Assembly: GCF_900116715.1 (NCBI RefSeq)
Contig: NZ_FPBM01000001.1
Location: forward strand, 2,784 to 66,783
Reading direction: 5' to 3'
Source: Polaromonas sp. YR568
GTDB taxonomy: Bacteria; Pseudomonadota; Gammaproteobacteria; Burkholderiales; Burkholderiaceae_C
Length of the DNA stretch: 64,000 nucleotides
Part shown: piece after piece, positions 60,406 to 64,000 of the stretch
Layout of the letters: each line of letters opens with the position of its first letter
How positions within the stretch are numbered: position 1 is the first letter of the stretch
The notes under the pieces: generated by a model
Seen by the model: only the letters and a program-made list of their open reading frames with translations
The model's database searches: none
What the model was told of the DNA's origin: nothing
Program-made: the position numbers and the translations under genes

Positions 60406-60750
60406 ATGACAACTTCCACCTTCCCCGCCTCCCTGCACGGCAAGACCCTGCGCTGGACCTTCAAGGACGGCCCGACCAAGGGCATGAAGTTTGAACACAT
60501 CTTTGAAAAAGATGGAAAGGTGACCTGGCGTAGCGCCGGCCCAGACGCCAAGGACCACCACGACAGCGCCAGCGCCGCCGTAAAAGTCTCGGACGACGTG
60601 CATGTGGTGTCCTATCTCTCAAAGGAAAGCGGCTACACGCTGACGGTGGCGCTTAACCTCAAGACCGGCACAGCCACCGGCTTTGCCTCCAACGGCAAGG
60701 ACTGGGTCCAGCAGTCCGGCAGCTTTGAAGTGCTGGGCGCGAAAGGCTGA
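60406..60750 (+). CDS. MoaF-like calycin-fold protein
   Basis: 114 residues (GGAG ribosome site). The pattern GKTLRWTFKDGPTKGMKFEHIF, GKVTWRSAG and DDVHVVSYLSKESGYTLTVA fits the MoaF-type lipocalin-like small beta barrel. A C-terminal strand has GTATGFASNGKDWVQQSGSF. No signal peptide. Function unknown; assignment from pattern only. Confidence 0.6.
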   Translation: MTTSTFPASLHGKTLRWTFKDGPTKGMKFEHIFEKDGKVTWRSAGPDAKDHHDSASAAVKVSDDVHVVSYLSKESGYTLTVALNLKTGTATGFASNGKDWVQQSGSFEVLGAKG

Positions 60751-60778
60751 GAAAAAAGGCTGGGACAGCAGGCTGCGC

Positions 60779-61447
60779 TCAGCCACCCGCGGCGATCTGC
60801 CGCAAAGCCTGCTCGAACACTTCGGCGGGTTGCCCGCCCGAGATCAGGTGGCGGTCATTGATGATGACGGCCGGCACGGAGTGGATGCCCTGCGTCAGGT
60901 AGAACTGCTCGCGCTCGCGCACATCGTCGGCATATTCGTCTGAAGCCAGCACTTCGCGTGCGCGGGCTTCATCCAGGCCCGCACTCACAGCAGCTTTCAC
61001 CAGCACGTCGTGCGAAGCAGGGCTCTGGCCGTCGGTGAAGTAGGCCTTGAACAAGGCTTCTTTCAGCACCTTTTGTTTGGCCGGGCTTTCCAGCTCGGCC
61101 CAATGCAGCAGGCGGTGCGCATCAAAGGTGTTGTAGATGCGGCTGCGTCCGCCGCCGGGCTCGTCCGCCATGCTGAACTTGAAGCCCACCTGCGCGCCGC
61201 GCGCGCGGATGTTCTCGCGGTTGGCTTGAGCCTGGGCAGGCGTGATGCCGTACTTCTGGGTGATGTGCTCGGTGATCTCCTGGCCCTCGGGCGCCATCTT
61301 GGGGTTGAGTTCAAAGGGCTGGAAGTGCAGCTCGGCGTTGATGTCGCCGCGCACGCGCTCCAGTGCCTGGTCCAGCGACTTCAGGCCGATGGCGCACCAG
61401 GGGCAGGAAACATCGGACACAAAATCGATTTTGAGGGTGGTGGTCAT
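60779..61447 (-). CDS. DsbA family oxidoreductase (FrnE-like)
   Basis: 222-residue cytoplasmic thioredoxin-fold protein with the active site SCPWCAIG (Cys15, Cys18) right after the first strand (LKIDFVSDVS), characteristic of the FrnE/DsbA_oxidored group. Later motifs are FQPFELNPKMAPEGQEI, NTFDAHRLLHWAE, the cis-Pro region HSVPAVIINDRHLISGGQPAE, and a C-terminal helix FEQALRQIA. It likely handles disulfides or glutathione-type chemistry. Convergent with the MoaF-like gene. AAGGTAG ribosome site. Confidence 0.92.
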   Translation of the reverse strand: MTTTLKIDFVSDVSCPWCAIGLKSLDQALERVRGDINAELHFQPFELNPKMAPEGQEITEHITQKYGITPAQAQANRENIRARGAQVGFKFSMADEPGGGRSRIYNTFDAHRLLHWAELESPAKQKVLKEALFKAYFTDGQSPASHDVLVKAAVSAGLDEARAREVLASDEYADDVREREQFYLTQGIHSVPAVIINDRHLISGGQPAEVFEQALRQIAAGG

Positions 61448-61593
61448 GGTTGCTACCTTGGCTTGGCTGGTTTTATTCAGGCCGATTCTGGCCCGCAGCC
61501 CTACAACTTGCGCCGCTGCCCCGGATATTCAAGTACCTGCGACGGGGTTAATCCCCGCCGGGCACCCCGCCGCCAGGCCTTCTGTGGCAGCCC

Positions 61594-61611
61594 ATTTCAA
61601 GAAACTGTCAC
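61594..61611 (+). promoter_or_regulatory. Possible Pho box upstream of phoX
   Basis: CTGTCAC (61605-61611) matches a PhoB half-site, and a degenerate copy ATTTCAA (61594-61600) lies one helical turn (11 bases) upstream, as in PhoB boxes. The gene is 113 bases downstream and encodes a phosphatase typically controlled by PhoB. Only one half is strong. Confidence 0.4.
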
Positions 61612-61723
61612 ACAAGCTTCCTAAGATTCCGGCAGCACAGCCTGAGCACGCTTCCTGCCGGGAGCGCCGTCTGGGCCGCAGCTTCGCGATTCTTCCCCAC
61701 CTGAAAACCTGGAAAACACAACA

Positions 61724-63679
61724 ATGTCCGACCTGGCCCACCCCGCAAACCCCACCCGCCGCACCGCCCTGAAGTTCCTGGCGACCGCCCCCATGCTGCC
61801 GCTGGGCGCATTGGCCTCCAGCACCCTGCTGTCGGGCTGCGCCACCGGCAGCGGCCCGGCCGCTGCGGGCAACTACCTGTCGTCCAGCTTCTCGTCCATG
61901 GCCGCCCCTTCACTGGCCAATGCCGCCGCCATGGCCACCACCACAGTGGGTTCCAGCCTTCAGGTCCAGCTCAAGGACAACAGCACGCAAAGCTACAAGC
62001 TGGCCTACCAGCCCTTCTTTGTCACCGGCGACATGGTGCCGGACGGCAAAGGCGGCACGATCCTGGCCGGCGGCTACGTGGACATCAACAACCAGCCCAT
62101 CATCGACCGCTCGGTGCCCGGCAAGGAACGCCAGATCTTCTCGGACGGTCCGGACGGCACCTCGCTGCTGGGCCTGGCCAACGCCAATGTGCCCGGCGTC
62201 AAGGGCAAGGCGGTGTTTGCCGTCGTGCAGTTTGAATACACCACACGCGACAACGCCGGCGCCGATGCCTATGGCAACCTGCCCTCCCCCATCGCCGTGC
62301 TGACGCTGGACCAGGACCAGTCCACCGGCAAGCTGAGTCTGGTGAAGTACCACAACGTGGACATGTCCAAGGCGCACGGCCTGTGGATCACCTGCGGCGC
62401 CAGCCTCTCGCCCTGGAACACCCACCTCTCCAGCGAAGAGTACGAACCCGACGCGCCTTTCGCCGCCGAAAGCTCGCAGTTCAAGAAGTTCAGCAAGAAC
62501 GTCTACGGCGACGAAAACAAGGCCAACCCCTACCACTACGGCCACCTGCCTGAAGTCACCGTGCACCCCGACGGCACCGGCAGCGTCAAGAAGCACTACA
62601 ACATGGGCCGCATCTCGCACGAGCTGGTGCAGGTCATGCCTGACAACCGCACCGTGCTGATGGGCGACGACGCCACCAACAGCGGCCTTTTTGTCTTCGT
62701 GGCTGACCGCGAAAAAGACCTGTCCTCCGGCACGCTCTATGTGGGCAAGCTGGGCACCGGCTTCTCCGTCGACCCGGCCGACCAGGGCGCGAAGATTTCC
62801 TGGATCAAGCTGGGCCACGCCAACAGCGCCGAAATCGAAAAAATGGCCGACACGCTCAAGCCGGCCGACATCATGACGGTGCACAAAACCGACCCGTCGG
62901 ACGCCAGCTTCACCAAGGTGTTTTACAACGGCAACCCGAACTGGATCAAGATCAAGCCGGGCATGGAAAAGGCCGCCGCCTTCCTCGAAACCCACCGCTA
63001 CGCCTACCTGATGGGCGGCAGCATGGGCTTCTCCAAGATGGAAGGCACCACCGTCAACATCAAGGACAAGGTTGCCTACTCTGCGCTGCAGAACATGGTG
63101 GACTCCATGGTCAAGACCGGCAAGGGCTGGAACGCGGCCAGCGGCATCGCGATGGACAAAGCCCTCGTCGCCGGCGGCGTGATGGCGCACAAGCTCGACG
63201 GCGGCCAGAAGGACCTGGGCGGCAACGCCATCAACAGCGAATGGATGCCGGTGCACACCAAGGCGCTGATCATCGGTGAAGACATCGCTGCCGACGCGCT
63301 GGGCAACAAGGCCCACCCCGACAAGATCGCCAACCCCGACAACCTGAAGTTCTCGGAAAAAATGCGCACCCTCTTCATCGGCGAAGACAGCGGCTCGCAC
63401 GTCAACAACTTCATCTGGGCCTACAACGTCGACACCAAACAGCTGTCACGCCTGATGTCCATGCCCGCAGGCGCCGAAGCCACCGGCCTGCATGTGGTGG
63501 ACGACCTCAACGGCTGGACCTACATCATGAGCAACTTCCAGCACGCCGGTGACTGGAACTCGCTGCACGGCAAGGTGCAGGCCGTGCTGGACCCGCTGGT
63601 CCGCGCGAACTACAAGGACCGCTACGGCGCGGCTGTGGGTTACCTCACCGCCGACCCAAGCAGCATGAAGCTGGGCTGA
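61724..63679 (+). CDS. PhoX family alkaline phosphatase
   Basis: 651-residue periplasmic phosphatase. A twin-arginine signal (NPTRRTALKFLATAPMLPLG) is followed by a lipobox-like LLSGCATGS. The DUF839/PhoX domain follows: GNLPSPIAVLTLDQDQSTGK, THLSSEEYEPDAPFAAE with metal-binding Glu, HYGHLPEVTVHPDGTGSVKK, GRISHELVQVMPDNRTVLMG, and the C-terminal FIGEDSGSHVNNFIWAYNVD with further acidic ligands. PhoX uses calcium and iron and releases phosphate from organic esters under starvation. A possible Pho box precedes it, and a strong terminator follows. Confidence 0.93.
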   Translation: MSDLAHPANPTRRTALKFLATAPMLPLGALASSTLLSGCATGSGPAAAGNYLSSSFSSMAAPSLANAAAMATTTVGSSLQVQLKDNSTQSYKLAYQPFFVTGDMVPDGKGGTILAGGYVDINNQPIIDRSVPGKERQIFSDGPDGTSLLGLANANVPGVKGKAVFAVVQFEYTTRDNAGADAYGNLPSPIAVLTLDQDQSTGKLSLVKYHNVDMSKAHGLWITCGASLSPWNTHLSSEEYEPDAPFAAESSQFKKFSKNVYGDENKANPYHYGHLPEVTVHPDGTGSVKKHYNMGRISHELVQVMPDNRTVLMGDDATNSGLFVFVADREKDLSSGTLYVGKLGTGFSVDPADQGAKISWIKLGHANSAEIEKMADTLKPADIMTVHKTDPSDASFTKVFYNGNPNWIKIKPGMEKAAAFLETHRYAYLMGGSMGFSKMEGTTVNIKDKVAYSALQNMVDSMVKTGKGWNAASGIAMDKALVAGGVMAHKLDGGQKDLGGNAINSEWMPVHTKALIIGEDIAADALGNKAHPDKIANPDNLKFSEKMRTLFIGEDSGSHVNNFIWAYNVDTKQLSRLMSMPAGAEATGLHVVDDLNGWTYIMSNFQHAGDWNSLHGKVQAVLDPLVRANYKDRYGAAVGYLTADPSSMKLG

Positions 63680-63734
63680 TCACGGTTCAACACACGCTTT
63701 AGCCGGCGCCAGCCGGCGCACCAGGCGAGACATC

Positions 63735-63773
63735 AAGCGGAAAGCGGGCTCAAAGCCTGCTTTCCGCTTTTTT
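63735..63773 (+). terminator. Strong terminator after phoX
   Basis: A 16-bp stem (63735-63750 with 63754-63769, one G-T pair) and a CAA loop are followed by six Ts (63768-63773). Confidence 0.95.
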
Positions 63774-63889
63774 CATGGCGGCAACTCTTTCCAGCCAGCG
63801 CTGCCCCTTGCGCGCTGTGCGCTGCGGTTGCGACGACCGGTCTCTAGAATGAGCAACACCCAAAACAGAGCAAACCAGAGACAAGCACC

Positions 63890-64000
63890 ATGCGATACGC
63901 CTACCAGGACCTCATCACTTTTGCCGAAAACCTGCTGACAGCCTCAGGGCTGGAGCCCGCCAAAGCCGCCGCGGTGGCCAGCATCCTGGTCGAAGGCGAC
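63890..64000 (+). CDS. Ldh-family (malate/L-lactate-type) dehydrogenase, start only
   Basis: 37 codons at the window edge: MRYAYQDLITFAENLLTASG then LEPAKAAAVASILVEGD. This N-terminal pattern (helix before the NAD-binding domain, DLITFAENLLTASGLEPAKA) is typical of the LDH2/YbiC/malate-L-lactate dehydrogenase family. No ribosome site stronger than GAGAC. Further properties lie outside the window. Confidence 0.65.
   Translation, partial: MRYAYQDLITFAENLLTASGLEPAKAAAVASILVEGD

Noticed and set aside
1..64000. tRNA, rRNA, CRISPR or IS elements
   Set aside because: None was recognised on reading; short structured RNAs other than the RT leader cannot be excluded.

Overview
The window is GC-rich chromosomal DNA of a betaproteobacterium. 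Gene content and style (MocR/DUF2917/LysE cluster, Bug-type solute-binding protein, carA-carB-greA-DUF4149 order, E1-E2-E3 pyruvate dehydrogenase with lipoyl-fused E3, short dispersed intergenic repeats) point to Burkholderiales, most likely Comamonadaceae (Polaromonas/Rhodoferax/Variovorax-like). This is inference from reading only; no search was run. No rRNA, tRNA, CRISPR array or insertion sequence was recognised.

Layout. 1-3936: two tandem, recently duplicated SpvB/FG-GAP (Rhs/Tc-toxin-like) secreted proteins, one cut by the window edge. 4124-8775: a lone GspG pseudopilin, two LysE-type exporters, a MocR regulator with a divergent DUF2917 gene and a RidA deaminase. 8786-16475: a PQQ sugar dehydrogenase, an NlpC/P60 hydrolase and a two-partner secretion pair (TpsB, then TpsA). 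16958-19011: a CgeB-like glycosyltransferase overlapping an AlkZ-like protein. 19231-23948: a compact six-gene operon joining a Tat-exported molybdenum hydroxylase (IorA/IorB type) to SoxX, a SoxY variant with an AACIE arm, SoxZ and SoxA, with no soxB or soxCD. 24045-28180: lipoprotein acetolactate decarboxylase, SDR, GlxA-type regulator with a (QT)9 tail, Liv-type binding protein. 28221-29981: a solitary retron-like reverse transcriptase with a hairpin-rich leader.

30027-36873 is the pyruvate dehydrogenase operon aceE-aceF-(HslV-like Ntn hydrolase)-lpdA; an FixL/FixJ-like two-component system faces away from it. Then come folD and the convergent carA-carB-greA-DUF4149 group. 47224-53355 is an aromatic degradation cluster: a probable two-component 3-hydroxyphenylacetate 6-hydroxylase (MhaA/MhaB-like), a Bug binding protein, a MarR regulator, homogentisate dioxygenase and fumarylacetoacetase, with two palindromic operators over the first promoter. 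53484-60124 holds a CHRD lipoprotein, the Ku/LigD end-joining pair, small disordered proteins and lipoproteins, and a DUF2383 gene broken by a one-base insertion. The right end has a MoaF-like protein, a FrnE-type DsbA protein, a PhoX phosphatase with a possible Pho box, and the start of an Ldh-family dehydrogenase.

The best candidates for undescribed biology are the molybdenum hydroxylase/Sox-paralogue operon (19231-23948), the retron-like RT with its structured leader (28221-29981) and the HslV-like hydrolase translationally coupled to lpdA (31862-32452).
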